From an uncultured Draconibacterium sp. (GTDB lineage Bacteria; Bacteroidota; Bacteroidia; Bacteroidales; Prolixibacteraceae): a stretch of DNA of 64,000 bases. The stretch lies in assembly GCF_913060805.1 (NCBI RefSeq), contig NZ_CAJXTC010000001.1:124001-188000 (forward strand), given 5' to 3'. The translations under genes and the position numbers were made by a program. Under the pieces are notes generated by a model, which ran no database searches, had not been told where the DNA came from, and was given only the letters and a program-made list of their open reading frames with translations. Below, in pieces: positions 54,028-63,694 of the stretch. Position 1 is the first letter of the stretch. Each line of letters starts with the position of its first letter.

Positions 54028-55347
54028 ATGTACGATCAATTCATCAACAATATCAAAGAAAAGCAGCTGATTAAGCCGGAGCAAAAAGTATTGCTGGCGG
54101 TTAGCGGCGGAATCGACAGCATGGTGCTGCTACATTTATTCGAGCGCTCGGGATTTGAGTATGGAATTGCACACTGCAATTTCAGGTTGCGCGGTGATGA
54201 ATCGGATGGCGACGAGGCTTTTGTGCACGAACAGGTCGAGCAGCACGGAACACCCGCGCATTTCGAGACTTTTGATACAAAGGAGTACGCATCACTTAAA
54301 GGAATTTCTATTGAAATGGCAGCGCGCGAGTTGCGTTACGATTTTTTCGAGCGAATCCGCAAGGAGTATGAATACGATTGTATTGTAACGGCACATCATC
54401 AGGACGATTTGATCGAGACTTTCTTTTTGAACCTGTCGCGGAAAACAGGAATAAAAGGCCTTACCGGAATAAAAGAGAAAAAGGGAAAACTGGTTCGTCC
54501 GTTGTTATTTGCAAGTCGCGAGGACATTGAAAAGTACGCTGCCGAAAACTATATTTCCTACCGTGAAGATTCGTCGAACAACGAAGTGGTTTACCAACGA
54601 AACTTTTTGCGGCATAAGATTTTGCCTTTATTTTCGGAGTTAAATCCGGCTTTTAAAAAGAATTTTATGGCCAGTGTCGACAACCTGAAAGTTGCTTACG
54701 ATGTATACGAGAATGCCATTGGAAATGAGATTCAAGAAGTCTTGACTGATGAAAAAGAGCAGTCGGTGATTTCAATCTCGGCATTGCAGAATTCACCACA
54801 TCCTAAAACAGTTTTGTTGGAGATTCTTTCCGGCTATGGTTTTAATGCCAGCGTAGTTGATGCTGTATATCAAAGTCTGGAAACGCTTTCGGGGAAACAG
54901 TTCTTTTCGAAAACACACCGATTGGTGAAAGACCGTGATGTTTTATTCATTCAGGAAATCTCAAACGATGAAGAACGTGTGTATTACATCGAAGAGGACG
55001 ATATGGAGCTATTTGCCCCTTTCAGTATTTCGATTGAGCGTTTGGATGGTAAGGATTTTTCGATCATAAAAGACGCAAATATTGCCTGCATCGATTTGGA
55101 TGAGGTGCAGTTCCCGCTCTTGATGCGCAAATGGCAACAAGGGGATTATTTTCAGCCACTCGGCATGACTGGATTTAAAAAGGTAAGCGATTTTTTTATT
55201 GACCAAAAAATGCCGCTGCACGAAAAAGAAAACACCTGGCTGCTGTGTAGCGGTAAAAAAATCGTTTGGATAATGGGGCAACGGCTGGATAATCGTTTTA
55301 AAGTTACCGATGCCACGAAACAAGTTTTGAAAATAGAGATCGGGTAG
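54028..55347 (+). CDS. tilS: tRNA(Ile)-lysidine synthase
   Basis: A 439-residue cytoplasmic ATP-dependent enzyme that converts C34 of tRNA-Ile(CAU) to lysidine, so the tRNA reads AUA and accepts Ile. The PP-loop LAVSGGIDSMVLLHLF (SGGIDS at residues 26-31) is the ATP-binding signature. IAHCNFRLRGDESDGDEAFV, VTAHHQDDLIETFFLNLSRK and EDSSNNEVVYQRNFLRHKIL are characteristic of TilS. The C-terminal domain with MRKWQQGDYFQPLGM carries the TilS_C fold (tRNA-binding). Length is normal for the two-domain bacterial form. It is essential in most bacteria. It follows the pepT repeat and has no visible promoter. Confidence 0.95.
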   Translation: MYDQFINNIKEKQLIKPEQKVLLAVSGGIDSMVLLHLFERSGFEYGIAHCNFRLRGDESDGDEAFVHEQVEQHGTPAHFETFDTKEYASLKGISIEMAARELRYDFFERIRKEYEYDCIVTAHHQDDLIETFFLNLSRKTGIKGLTGIKEKKGKLVRPLLFASREDIEKYAAENYISYREDSSNNEVVYQRNFLRHKILPLFSELNPAFKKNFMASVDNLKVAYDVYENAIGNEIQEVLTDEKEQSVISISALQNSPHPKTVLLEILSGYGFNASVVDAVYQSLETLSGKQFFSKTHRLVKDRDVLFIQEISNDEERVYYIEEDDMELFAPFSISIERLDGKDFSIIKDANIACIDLDEVQFPLLMRKWQQGDYFQPLGMTGFKKVSDFFIDQKMPLHEKENTWLLCSGKKIVWIMGQRLDNRFKVTDATKQVLKIEIG

Positions 55348-55348
55348 A

Positions 55349-55378
55349 AGCTACAAGTCGCCAGCTACGAGCCACGAC
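55349..55378. repeat. ACGAG-type intergenic repeat, family C
   Basis: AGCTACAAGTCGCCAGCTAC followed by GAGCCACGAC recalls the ACGAG strings at 12185-12211 and 29712-29738. It lies between the convergent tilS and the lipoprotein gene. It does not code. Confidence 0.5.
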
Positions 55379-55426
55379 TTTCATGTTACTGATGTGAAAA
55401 TTTCTTCTTGCTCCCAACGATGAGTC

Positions 55427-56635
55427 TCAATCTCCATCAATCATTATCACTTTTTCTTCCATCTCCTCAATTACTATCGGTAGTTTTACCCGAACAACCT
55501 TTGGCGTATAAATGGAATTGTTTCGGATTACTTTTGACATCTTAGCATTATTTACATCGTATGTAATCAGCATTTCATTTGTTTTTGAATCGTAGTTCTG
55601 GATACATTCCCGAGCACTGTAGCAAAAATTATCTGTAGTGTATTGTGTGTTGCCTTTTGTGGTTTCGGGGATCTTGTAAATTACATATTCTTCCGACCAT
55701 GGGCCTGTAATTTCCGGTGCTGTGCGAATTTTTATTTCGTTTGATCTAAACCAGATATCGTGTACCATCACCCACAGTTTTATATCGGAGTGGTATTTTA
55801 CCGTGTTGCACCTGAATCCGTTCAGAACAGTGTCCATATCCGAAATATTGAATTCCTCGATCCATTTTTTATCAAGTGAGAAATATTCAAATGGCACCGA
55901 CATATCTTCGAAGTTGTCTACACATTTGCGCACAAGTAGTTGGGCATTGTCGTTACGGTTCACAAAAAAGTAAAGGTATTTATCCTGGCGGGCGTGGCAA
56001 CTGATTCCCGTCAGCGGAAGTTTAAAATCGGGTAGGGGAATATATTCGATATCCCAAACAAAAGGTACTTCGTATGGATTGCTGATTTTTGCCAACGTGT
56101 AGCCCAGTTGTGTGAAATTGAAAATATCGTCGGGGGCTGCATCGGGTTTTGGGCCTATTTCTTCCAAAATAACATAAAGCTGTATATCAATGATAAAGGC
56201 ATCTTTTACCCAAAACTTGTGCTCCGGATTCGTTGGTTTAAATACCGGCTGCGGACTTTCGGTGTACATCTGGTTCCAGAAATACCTGGTTTCCGATTTC
56301 GATGGAGAAGGACAGGTTTGGATGGCCACGGTATTGGCGATCATTGAAACACCTTGTTTACGGCTCACTTGTTCAGCTTGCCCCACATAAGTGTCGCTAA
56401 AAAGGAAAAGGGTTGTTGTGGCATCAAGCGGAACCGAAATATCACCATCTCCGCCTAACCAGCCATCAACGAAAGGAAATTCCGGATCACAACGATTGAT
56501 GAGACCTGTCCACGTTTTTGCCTCGTTATGATCTATGTGAACTCTGGGTGTAATTGAAATGTAAATATTATTGCAGGATAATAGGAGCAATGTTGAAAAA
56601 AATAATAGACAAAAGTGAGTGAGTTGCGGCTTCAT
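55427..56635 (-). CDS. Lipoprotein with DUF4185/DUF5005-like beta-propeller
   Basis: A 402-residue predicted lipoprotein (type II signal, Cys21 in LLLSC). The mature protein is beta-rich, with blade-like repeats: WLGGDGDISVPLDATTTLFL with FSDTYVGQAE, HKFWVKDAFIIDIQLYVILE, FFVNRNDNAQLLVRK and IKIRTAPEITGPWSEEYVIY. The combination DGDxSVPL, FLFSDTY and GPWSEEYVIY resembles the DUF4185/DUF5005 five-bladed propeller proteins of Bacteroidota, which are thought to bind or cleave glycans. No catalytic residues can be named. I used ATG 56635, because the frame upstream adds 30 residues ahead of the signal. It is convergent with tilS and stands apart from the GH92 locus. Confidence 0.65.
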   Translation of the reverse strand: MKPQLTHFCLLFFSTLLLLSCNNIYISITPRVHIDHNEAKTWTGLINRCDPEFPFVDGWLGGDGDISVPLDATTTLFLFSDTYVGQAEQVSRKQGVSMIANTVAIQTCPSPSKSETRYFWNQMYTESPQPVFKPTNPEHKFWVKDAFIIDIQLYVILEEIGPKPDAAPDDIFNFTQLGYTLAKISNPYEVPFVWDIEYIPLPDFKLPLTGISCHARQDKYLYFFVNRNDNAQLLVRKCVDNFEDMSVPFEYFSLDKKWIEEFNISDMDTVLNGFRCNTVKYHSDIKLWVMVHDIWFRSNEIKIRTAPEITGPWSEEYVIYKIPETTKGNTQYTTDNFCYSARECIQNYDSKTNEMLITYDVNNAKMSKVIRNNSIYTPKVVRVKLPIVIEEMEEKVIMIDGD

Positions 56636-56874
56636 TATTCCGGTTTTCCCGAATGTACGAAAGTTCCGGATTGATTGTTTCTCTTTAACAAAAACCTTGT
56701 GGGCAGCTGAGTTCTGGCAAATCAAATTTCGTGGGGGAATTCCAGATGATTGTTGTTAAGGGCAATGGAAAGAACGATCATTTCCAAGGTCAGAGAAACA
56801 ATCTCTATGTTTTCCAAGGGGAGAATGATTATTTCCAAGGGTAGAAGGCTGCTTCCCTAACTTTAAAAACCGGC

Positions 56875-57258
56875 TTACCCCCTCGAATGCAAAGCTACAC
56901 GATTGCCTTCGCTGTCGATAAGCAATGCCATAAAACCGTATTCGTCCGAGATTTTTGTTTTTGGTTGTAGCATTTTTCCTCCGGCATCTTCAACGCGCGA
57001 AAGTTCGTTGTCCAAATCACCCGAGCGTGCCGTAAAATAAATAACCACACCTTCGGTAGAAGGTTTGTAAAACTCAGGGTGGCACACCAACGATCCGGCG
57101 GAACCATAACTTTCATCTGTCATTGGGAACCAGGCCATATCCAGTGGTCCCATTTGGTTACGATCGAGTTTTACATCTAAAACTGTTTCGTAAAATTTTA
57201 TGGCCCGCTCCATGTCGGTAACCGGTACTTCAAACCAGCCAATTGCGTTACTTTGCAT
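56875..57258 (-). CDS. VOC superfamily (glyoxalase-like) protein
   Basis: A 127-residue small protein of the vicinal-oxygen-chelate fold, two beta-alpha-beta-beta-beta modules. GWFEVPVTDMERAIKFYETV is the first module start, and GLLIDSEGNRVALHSRG-like sequence (MALLIDSEGNRVALHSRG) is the end of the second. The four metal-ligand positions are partly replaced: Glu near residue 9 and His near the C-terminus may remain, but others are not obvious. VOC proteins include glyoxalases, dioxygenases and antibiotic-binding proteins, so the function is open. It lies between the propeller lipoprotein and the GH92 locus, separated from the latter by a terminator, so it is not clearly part of that locus. 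Confidence 0.75.
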   Translation of the reverse strand: MQSNAIGWFEVPVTDMERAIKFYETVLDVKLDRNQMGPLDMAWFPMTDESYGSAGSLVCHPEFYKPSTEGVVIYFTARSGDLDNELSRVEDAGGKMLQPKTKISDEYGFMALLIDSEGNRVALHSRG

Positions 57259-57330
57259 AATCGTTTATTTAAAAGGTTGTATTTATAAAACGCAATTAAA
57301 CAGATCTGGTTTTGATTTCTTGGGGGTATT

Positions 57331-57370
57331 AAAAAAAATGCCACCTTATTATTTAAAATAAGATGGCATT
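57331..57370 (-). terminator. Rho-independent terminator of the GH92 locus
   Basis: On the minus strand AATGCCATCTTATTTTAAAT with the complementary AATAAGGTGGCATT (57370-57338) forms a long stem and is followed by eight T. It lies 36 bp after the stop of the last GH92 gene. Confidence 0.8.
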
Positions 57371-57406
57371 CTTGTTTTTATAAACTGCGATTTTGCAGCG
57401 TGTCAA

Positions 57407-59704
57407 TTAATCTTCAAAAGTCATCGAGTAGGGGAAACTGCTTGTTTCCGTTCCGCGTGTTTTGTTTGGCTGGCTGGCCATATTAAAAACAACTTCACCA
57501 CCATTTTGAATGGTAGCGTGTTTCAGGAAGTTTTTATTGTACGATTCGCCGTTCAGCACCACATCGTTTACATAAACGTTTTCTTTTGAGTTGTTTGTGG
57601 CATCAATTACAAATTCATTGCCGTTTTCAAGCGTGACAGTGATTTTGTTGAACAGCGGAGATCCCAAAACATACTCATCGGTTCCCGGACAAACAGGATA
57701 GAACCCCATTGAACTGAAAACATACCATGCTGAAGTTTGGCCGTTGTCTTCGTCGCCACAATAACCATCAGCCTGATACGAGTACAATTTTGTCAGCACC
57801 TCGCGAACATGCGCCTGTGTTTTCCATGGCTGATCGGAATAATTGTACAGGTAAATCATGTGCTGAATAGGCTGGTTTCCATGCGCATAGTTACCCATTC
57901 CGGCAATCTGCATTTCACGAATTTCGTGAATAGTGCCACCATAATATGAATCATCAAAAATTGGTGGAACAACAAATACCGAGTCGAGCATGGCTACAAA
58001 CTCATCGTTACCACCCATCAGTTGTTTCAAGCCTTCAATGTCCTGGAAAACACTCCAGGTATAATGCCAGCTGTTTCCTTCGGTAAAAGCATCACCCCAT
58101 TTGTACGGGCTAAATGGCGACTGGAAAGTTCCATCTTCGTTTTTACCGCGCATCAGTTTGCTTTCTGCATCGTAAACATTGTGGAAATTGCGGGCACGTT
58201 GTTTATACAGGTCAATTTCTTCCTGTGGTTTTCCGAGCTCCTGAGCCAGTTTCCAGATACAATAATCTGCATAAGCATATTCCAGCGTACGGGCTGTGTT
58301 TTCGTTAATGCCAACGTTATATGGCACATAACCCAGCTCGTTGTAATATTCAGCACCAAAACGACCAACCGACTCAACGGTTTCCATGTGGCCTTTGGTA
58401 TTTTTAATCATAGCTTCGTACAAAGTTTCAATGTCATAACCACGGATTCCTTTTAGATACGAATCGGCAATCAATGATGCAGAGTTAGAACCGATCATAC
58501 ATCCACGGTGACCCGGGCTTGCCCATTCCGGCAACCAGCCACTTTCTTTGTAGGTATTTACAAGCCCTTCCATAATCTGACTGTTCAGGTCAGGATACAT
58601 CAGTGTAAAGAATGGGAAAACGGCACGGAAAGTGTCCCAGAAACCATTGTCGGTAAACATGTAACCCGGCAAAACTTCGCCGTTGTAAGGACTGTAGTGA
58701 ACGATATTATTGTCGGCATCAAACTCGTAAAATTTACGTGGGAAAAGCAATGTGCGGTACAGACACGAATAAAAAGTTTTTTGTTCGGCTTCGCTGCCAC
58801 CTTCCACTTTAATCCGGCCCAGTTCTTTTTCCCAGATTTTCTCGCCTTCAGCTTTAATCGCCTCAAATGATTTGTCGCCAATCTCTCTGCTTAAGTTCAA
58901 TTCAGCTTGTTCGGCACTGATAAATGATGAGGCCAGTTTTACATTTACTTCTTCACCCTTTTTGGTTTTGAAACCAACAATACCGCCAACGTGGAAACTT
59001 TGAGCTTCCGCAGATTCCTGTAGGTTTTCGTCTTTCCAGGTTTTTACCACCTCGAAATCTTTGTCGAAAACGGCAACAAAATAGTTTTTGAAATTGGCCG
59101 GTACACCGCCGTGATTGTTTTGGCAGTAACCAATAATTTTGCGTTCTTCCGGAATGATCTTTACCATCGATCCGCCATCGAAAGCATCCAAAAGAATGTA
59201 AGATTCGTCGTTCTCCGGAAATGTAAAACGGAACGACACAGCGCGGTCGGTTGGCGTGAACTCAGTGGTTACGTCGTAATCGGCCAGGTACACTTTGTAA
59301 TAGTGCGGCTGGGCCACTTCTGCTTTGTGCGAAAACCACGATGCACGTTCTGCGCCTTTAAATTTAAGCTCCCCGGTAACCGGCATCAGCGAAAATGCCG
59401 CGTAATCGTTAATCCACGGACTTGGCTGATGTGTTTGTTTAAATCCCTGAATTTTGTACGAATCGTAGGTGTAACCCCAGCCGTCGCCCATGCGCCCGGT
59501 TTGCGGTGTCCAAAAATTCATTCCCCACGGACGAGCAATGGCAGGGTAGGTGTTACCGTTCGATAGTTTAAATTCCGAATCGGTACCCATTAACGGGTTT
59601 ACCAACTCCACCAGCTTAGTGGGTGTAGTTGTTGATTGAGTGCTGACTTTTGAAGTGCAGCTAAATAGAATTGCGCCAAGGCAAAACATTAAAAAATACT
59701 TCAT
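57407..59704 (-). CDS. GH92 alpha-mannosidase, lipoprotein (1)
   Basis: A 765-residue exported glycoside hydrolase family 92 enzyme, a lipoprotein with Cys16 in LFSC. The N-terminal beta-sandwich has GTDSEFKLSNGNTYPAIARP and WGMNFWTPQTG. The C-terminal (alpha/alpha)6 toroid has GNSWHYTWSVFQDIEGLKQL, and CGDEDNGQTSAWYVFSSMGF with YPVCPGTDEYVLGSPLF holds the Ca2+-binding and catalytic-acid residues. GH92 enzymes remove terminal alpha-mannose from N-glycans or yeast mannan, depending on member. It follows the other GH92 gene, with a 72-bp gap that includes its own candidate promoter. Linkage preference (alpha-1,2, 1,3 or 1,6) cannot be inferred. Confidence 0.93.
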   Translation of the reverse strand: MKYFLMFCLGAILFSCTSKVSTQSTTTPTKLVELVNPLMGTDSEFKLSNGNTYPAIARPWGMNFWTPQTGRMGDGWGYTYDSYKIQGFKQTHQPSPWINDYAAFSLMPVTGELKFKGAERASWFSHKAEVAQPHYYKVYLADYDVTTEFTPTDRAVSFRFTFPENDESYILLDAFDGGSMVKIIPEERKIIGYCQNNHGGVPANFKNYFVAVFDKDFEVVKTWKDENLQESAEAQSFHVGGIVGFKTKKGEEVNVKLASSFISAEQAELNLSREIGDKSFEAIKAEGEKIWEKELGRIKVEGGSEAEQKTFYSCLYRTLLFPRKFYEFDADNNIVHYSPYNGEVLPGYMFTDNGFWDTFRAVFPFFTLMYPDLNSQIMEGLVNTYKESGWLPEWASPGHRGCMIGSNSASLIADSYLKGIRGYDIETLYEAMIKNTKGHMETVESVGRFGAEYYNELGYVPYNVGINENTARTLEYAYADYCIWKLAQELGKPQEEIDLYKQRARNFHNVYDAESKLMRGKNEDGTFQSPFSPYKWGDAFTEGNSWHYTWSVFQDIEGLKQLMGGNDEFVAMLDSVFVVPPIFDDSYYGGTIHEIREMQIAGMGNYAHGNQPIQHMIYLYNYSDQPWKTQAHVREVLTKLYSYQADGYCGDEDNGQTSAWYVFSSMGFYPVCPGTDEYVLGSPLFNKITVTLENGNEFVIDATNNSKENVYVNDVVLNGESYNKNFLKHATIQNGGEVVFNMASQPNKTRGTETSSFPYSMTFED

Positions 59705-59747
59705 GGTAGTGAGTTTATTAAGTTGTTGTATAGGTATAAATCTGGCG

Positions 59748-59755
59748 CAAAAATA
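59748..59755 (-). promoter_or_regulatory. Candidate -7 box before GH92 gene 1
   Basis: On the minus strand TATTTTTG matches TAnnTTTG exactly, 43 bp before the GH92 start at 59704. No -33 TTTG at the right distance is seen, so it may only boost the downstream gene of the locus. Confidence 0.35.
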
Positions 59756-59776
59756 TAATTATTTTGGGCAATCCAG

Positions 59777-61999
59777 CTATTCGTAGCCCGATTTCGGGCG
59801 ACTGTCGGCAGCTTGACCAAATTCTTTATTTGGTTTTGCAGCCATCGTAAATTCCAGCACACCACCTTTAACAACATCAGCATGTGTAATGTAGCTTTTT
59901 GTGTATGGCTCGCCGTTTAGCGTAACTGAATCGATATAGATATTTGTCTTGTTCAGATTCTTAGCTTTTACCTGAAATGTTTTGTCGCCCGGTAAATCAA
60001 TGGTTGCTGACTCAAACAGCGGGCTTCCAAAAACATAAACACCATTGGATGGATTAACCGGGTAGAAGCCCATTGACGAGAATACATACCATGCGGACAT
60101 TTGACCGCAGTCTTCGTTTCCGCAAAGTCCGTCGGGTTGATCGGTGTACATTTCGTTATTAATGAAGTTGACACGTTCTGCAGTTTTCCATTGCTGGCCT
60201 GCAAAAGCGTACATATAGGGAATATGGTGCCCCGGTTCGTTACCGTGGGCATACATACCTATCAATCCCGAAATGTCGTTTGAAGCGCCTTCGTTTAATG
60301 TTTCTTCGGTAGTAAAAAGCTCATCCAGTTTTTCGGAAAAAGCAGCATCACTGCCAAAAAGATCAATCAAACCATTTATGTCTTGAGGAACTAACCAAGT
60401 GTACTGCCAGGCATTTCCTTCGCAAAAATCGTCGGCACGATGCTCGGAATGCACCGGGTTAAAAGGTGTACGCCAGCTGCCATCAGCCATTCGTCCACGC
60501 ATATAACCGGTTTCTTTATTGAAATAGTTTTCGTAGTATTTTGCCCGTTTGGCAAACAATTCAAAGTCTTCTGTTTTTCCCAGTTTCTTTGCCATGGCTG
60601 CCACACACCAATCATCGATGGCATATTCAAGCGCCATCGCAACCGATTCGACAGTTGAATCAGCCGGGATATAACCTTTTTCTTTTATAAATTTCAGACC
60701 GCGCTCGTCCATCAGCATGGTCGATTTTACGGCTTCAAAAGCTTTTTCGGCATCAAAACCGGTGTATCCTTTCAGCAATGCATCAGCAATTACAGGAATG
60801 GCGTGGTTACCTACCATTGTATTGGTTTCGTTTCCGTGTAAATGCCACACAGGAAGTTTACCTTGCTGCTCGTAAATGGCAAGCAGTGTATTTACAATGT
60901 CGTCAATACGATCCTGGTGAACCAGCGTAAACAGCGGATGCGCTGCACGGTAGGTATCCCACAACGAAAAAGTAGTGTAGGTATCGTAACCCGGATCGGT
61001 GTAGTTTTTACCATCTGCTCCACGGTAATCGCCGTTGGCATCGTCGAACAACGATGGTGCGATCATGGTGTGGTATAATGCAGTATAAAATGCGGTTCTA
61101 TTTGATGTGTCGGTACTTTCAATTTTAATTTTGCCCAGCTCGGTATTCCATTTTGAACGGGCTTGTTTTTTTGTCGCCTCAAAATCCCATTGGGCTAATT
61201 CAGCGTTCAGGTTGTTTTTGGCGCCATCGGCACTAACCGGTGAGATCGCTGTTTTAATGAGTAATTCACCGTTTCCTTCAAATTCAAGTTGAACGGTATT
61301 TATTCCTTTGTCGTTTTGGCGTAATATTTTTAGCGACTTAATCGCTTTCGAAAATTCGGTGTGGAAGTAAACTTTTTGGTCTTTTGCCCATCCAGTTGAA
61401 TAACGTAAACCTCGAATGCTGCGGTCGTCTTCCTGTTGAAGATCGGCTTTGGTGAGGTTGTCCCAGCCTGTTCCATAGGCCAGGTCGATAATTACTTGTG
61501 AATTACCCGGTGCGTTAAAATTGTATTTCTGAAGACCTACACGTTCGGTGGCCGTTAGTTCTGCCTGAACATTGTATTTGTTGATAGTGATGGAGTAAAA
61601 TCCGGGGCTAACCTGTTCGTCATTGTGCGTGTAAAGTGCACTCCAGGGGTAAGGTTCATTCGCTGCCTGTGCGTAGTTAAAATCATCGGAAACGGGCATA
61701 AAAAGCAGATCGCCAAGATCGCCAATACCTGTTCCACTTAAGTGTGTGTGTGCAAAACCTATCAGAACCGAATCGGAATAATGATAGCCCGAGCACCAGT
61801 CCCAGGTCTCCTGCGCATTGTTCGGCCCAAGCTGAACGGCTCCAAAAGGAACGTTTGCTCCGACGAAAACATGTCCGTGATAATCGCTGCCGATATACGG
61901 ATCTACATAAGCTGAAAAATCTTCGGTATTCGGAGCTTGCGAGCACGAGAATAGGAAGAATGCAATAAATGCGTTTGCAATTAAAAGAATTCGGTTCAT
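59777..61999 (-). CDS. GH92 alpha-mannosidase, lipoprotein (2)
   Basis: A 740-residue GH92 enzyme and lipoprotein (Cys19 in LFSCS). VDPYIGSDYHGHVFVGANVP with FGAVQLGPNNAQE is the typical N-terminal sandwich start, GNAWQYTWLVPQDINGLIDL and CGNEDCGQMSAWYVFSSMGF are the toroid motifs with the Ca2+ site. It is clearly paralogous to the next gene downstream but differs in the substrate-facing N-terminus, so the pair probably splits linkages or chain positions of the same glycan. I started at ATG 61999, because the frame upstream adds seven residues ahead of a complete lipoprotein signal. It follows susD by a 107-bp gap that contains a cruciform hairpin. Confidence 0.93.
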   Translation of the reverse strand: MNRILLIANAFIAFFLFSCSQAPNTEDFSAYVDPYIGSDYHGHVFVGANVPFGAVQLGPNNAQETWDWCSGYHYSDSVLIGFAHTHLSGTGIGDLGDLLFMPVSDDFNYAQAANEPYPWSALYTHNDEQVSPGFYSITINKYNVQAELTATERVGLQKYNFNAPGNSQVIIDLAYGTGWDNLTKADLQQEDDRSIRGLRYSTGWAKDQKVYFHTEFSKAIKSLKILRQNDKGINTVQLEFEGNGELLIKTAISPVSADGAKNNLNAELAQWDFEATKKQARSKWNTELGKIKIESTDTSNRTAFYTALYHTMIAPSLFDDANGDYRGADGKNYTDPGYDTYTTFSLWDTYRAAHPLFTLVHQDRIDDIVNTLLAIYEQQGKLPVWHLHGNETNTMVGNHAIPVIADALLKGYTGFDAEKAFEAVKSTMLMDERGLKFIKEKGYIPADSTVESVAMALEYAIDDWCVAAMAKKLGKTEDFELFAKRAKYYENYFNKETGYMRGRMADGSWRTPFNPVHSEHRADDFCEGNAWQYTWLVPQDINGLIDLFGSDAAFSEKLDELFTTEETLNEGASNDISGLIGMYAHGNEPGHHIPYMYAFAGQQWKTAERVNFINNEMYTDQPDGLCGNEDCGQMSAWYVFSSMGFYPVNPSNGVYVFGSPLFESATIDLPGDKTFQVKAKNLNKTNIYIDSVTLNGEPYTKSYITHADVVKGGVLEFTMAAKPNKEFGQAADSRPKSGYE

Positions 62000-62032
62000 C
62001 TTGTTGAAATAGGTATGCAATTATAGTGAATA

Positions 62033-62077
62033 TTGCGGGAAAAGCAAACTGACAAAAGTCAGTCGCTCAACCCGCAA
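62033..62077. repeat. Cruciform-like hairpin between susD and GH92 (PUL 2)
   Basis: TTGCGGG (62033-62039) and CCCGCAA (62071-62077) form the outer arms. ACTGAC-AAAA-GTCAGT (62048-62063) forms a perfect inner hairpin. It lies in the 107-bp gap inside the operon, so it may act as an RNA-stability or attenuation element between susD and the enzymes. Confidence 0.6.
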
Positions 62078-62106
62078 TTTTAATCAAACTAGACTATGCG
62101 AAAGAT

Positions 62107-63678
62107 CTAGAAATTTGAACTACCTGTATCCCACCATAGGCGGGTGCTTATTAAGTCATCTCCTTTCATTGTTGCTACAGCGTTGGCAACAGCTTCACTG
62201 TTTCCTTTGCGTTCAGCATCAACAAATGGCATACGTTTAATCCACTCGTCAGTTGGAATTACACCCCAGTCAGAGCTACTGCTGTTTTGGTAAACCAATG
62301 GAAGTTTTGGATATCCTGTTCTGCGGAAATCAGCCCAAGGCTCGTTAGGATTTGTAAATCCAGCGATCCATTTTTGAGTGATGATTTTCTCCAGTTTTTC
62401 CTCGTTAGTAGCCGCTTCGTCCCATGCAACAGTAACTGTTGAGCGCGAAACAAAGTCGTTAACATCGCCTGCATAAGCAGCGTCGTTGTAATCGATAGGA
62501 GTGCTTGTTGCATCGGCTAAGTAAGCGTCAACACCACCGGTACCCCATTCTGCGAATGATGCGCGAATACCTGCTTCGTAGTTTGCAGCGGCATCGCCGG
62601 CACCTTCCCAGCCACGTAATGCAGCTTCTGCAAGGTCGAAGTTAACTTCGGCTGCAGTAAGGTAGCTTCTTTCGGTAATCGAACGGAAGCTTTCGTTGAT
62701 CATTGAACAACCCGTGTGGTCGTCTTTTGCGACTAATGATGCACCGTTACGAATACCTTTGTAAGGAACTTCAGGGTGATCAACCACCAATGAAGCATCG
62801 GTTGCAGGTTGGAAATAGGTTTCGATACGTGGATCGTTTAAACCTACAAGGAAAGATTCCATTCCGGCCGACATACGTGTATCGCCCCATTCGAAACAAA
62901 TTATCGCTAAGTACAATTTACTGCCGTATAACGAAATATTTAAGTTGTCGCCGTTTTCAACGATCAAACCTGCAGGATCAGCAATTGCTTTTTCACCTTC
63001 GGTTTTTGCTAAAGCAGGAGCCACTTTCGAAATACGAATAGCCAAACGTAAACGCATTGAGTTTACCAATTTCATCCACTGGCTAACATCGCCGCCATAG
63101 CTGGCATCGAAACTTTGCATTCCTGTATAATCAGTATTTGCCGCAAATGTTGCCTGAATTTCGTCCAGTTTTGCAAACCACTCACTGTACAATGCTTCTT
63201 CGCTATCGTAGTTGATAGTTGATTCAGTTGAACCGTACTCCGAATAAATAAGCGGACCGTGGTAAGTTGTCAGGCGCGACAATCCTAAAATCTGGATCAA
63301 CTCAGCCCATCGTACAAACACATCATAACCGCCATCTTCGGCAATTTGGATAACCTGACGCGAAGGAGCCATAATGCTACCGTAAATACGGTCCCAGTAG
63401 GTGTTCCAACGAATGTAGTAAGTTGTGTTGTTTACACCTCCAACAAAAGGAGTTGGAGTTGCCATATAGTCGCAGAACGATTCTGCTACCAGGTTTTCTT
63501 CGATCTGGTGACCGAAAATATTGCTCAACATTGAAGGGAAATAAGCTCCAACGTGGTTAAAGTTCTGTTCCAACGACGAATCAGTAATTTGATAAGGATT
63601 CGTGTTTGCCTCTTCAAATTCATCGGTACATGCACCGGCCAAGAGGGCTACTATAAATAAGAATAATATTTTTTTCAT
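62107..63678 (-). CDS. SusD/RagB family glycan-binding lipoprotein (PUL 2)
   Basis: A 523-residue lipoprotein (Cys17 in AGACTD). The rest is helical, with SusD-like motifs: VRWAELIQILGLSRLTTYHG, WMKLVNSMRLRLAIRISKVA, YLTAAEVNFDLAEAALRGWE, and KLEKIITQKWIAGFTNPNEP. The DTRMSAGMESFLVGLNDPRI block is a typical later region. It belongs to the SusD-like_2/RagB branch. It captures the mannose-containing glycan for the adjacent SusC. It follows the truncated susC by 16 bp and precedes the two GH92 genes, so susC-susD-GH92-GH92 forms one locus. Confidence 0.93.
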   Translation of the reverse strand: MKKILFLFIVALLAGACTDEFEEANTNPYQITDSSLEQNFNHVGAYFPSMLSNIFGHQIEENLVAESFCDYMATPTPFVGGVNNTTYYIRWNTYWDRIYGSIMAPSRQVIQIAEDGGYDVFVRWAELIQILGLSRLTTYHGPLIYSEYGSTESTINYDSEEALYSEWFAKLDEIQATFAANTDYTGMQSFDASYGGDVSQWMKLVNSMRLRLAIRISKVAPALAKTEGEKAIADPAGLIVENGDNLNISLYGSKLYLAIICFEWGDTRMSAGMESFLVGLNDPRIETYFQPATDASLVVDHPEVPYKGIRNGASLVAKDDHTGCSMINESFRSITERSYLTAAEVNFDLAEAALRGWEGAGDAAANYEAGIRASFAEWGTGGVDAYLADATSTPIDYNDAAYAGDVNDFVSRSTVTVAWDEAATNEEKLEKIITQKWIAGFTNPNEPWADFRRTGYPKLPLVYQNSSSSDWGVIPTDEWIKRMPFVDAERKGNSEAVANAVATMKGDDLISTRLWWDTGSSNF

Positions 63679-63694
63679 GATTCTACTTTTTTAC

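Noticed and set aside
56750-56870. Repeated ATTTCCAAGG strings before the VOC gene
   Set aside because: Three loose copies of a 10-bp string in an empty gap. Too short and irregular to call a repeat element or operator.
59111-59566. A 151-codon frame antisense to the first GH92 gene
   Set aside because: Shadow of the GH92 coding sequence, which has clear family motifs. No independent evidence.
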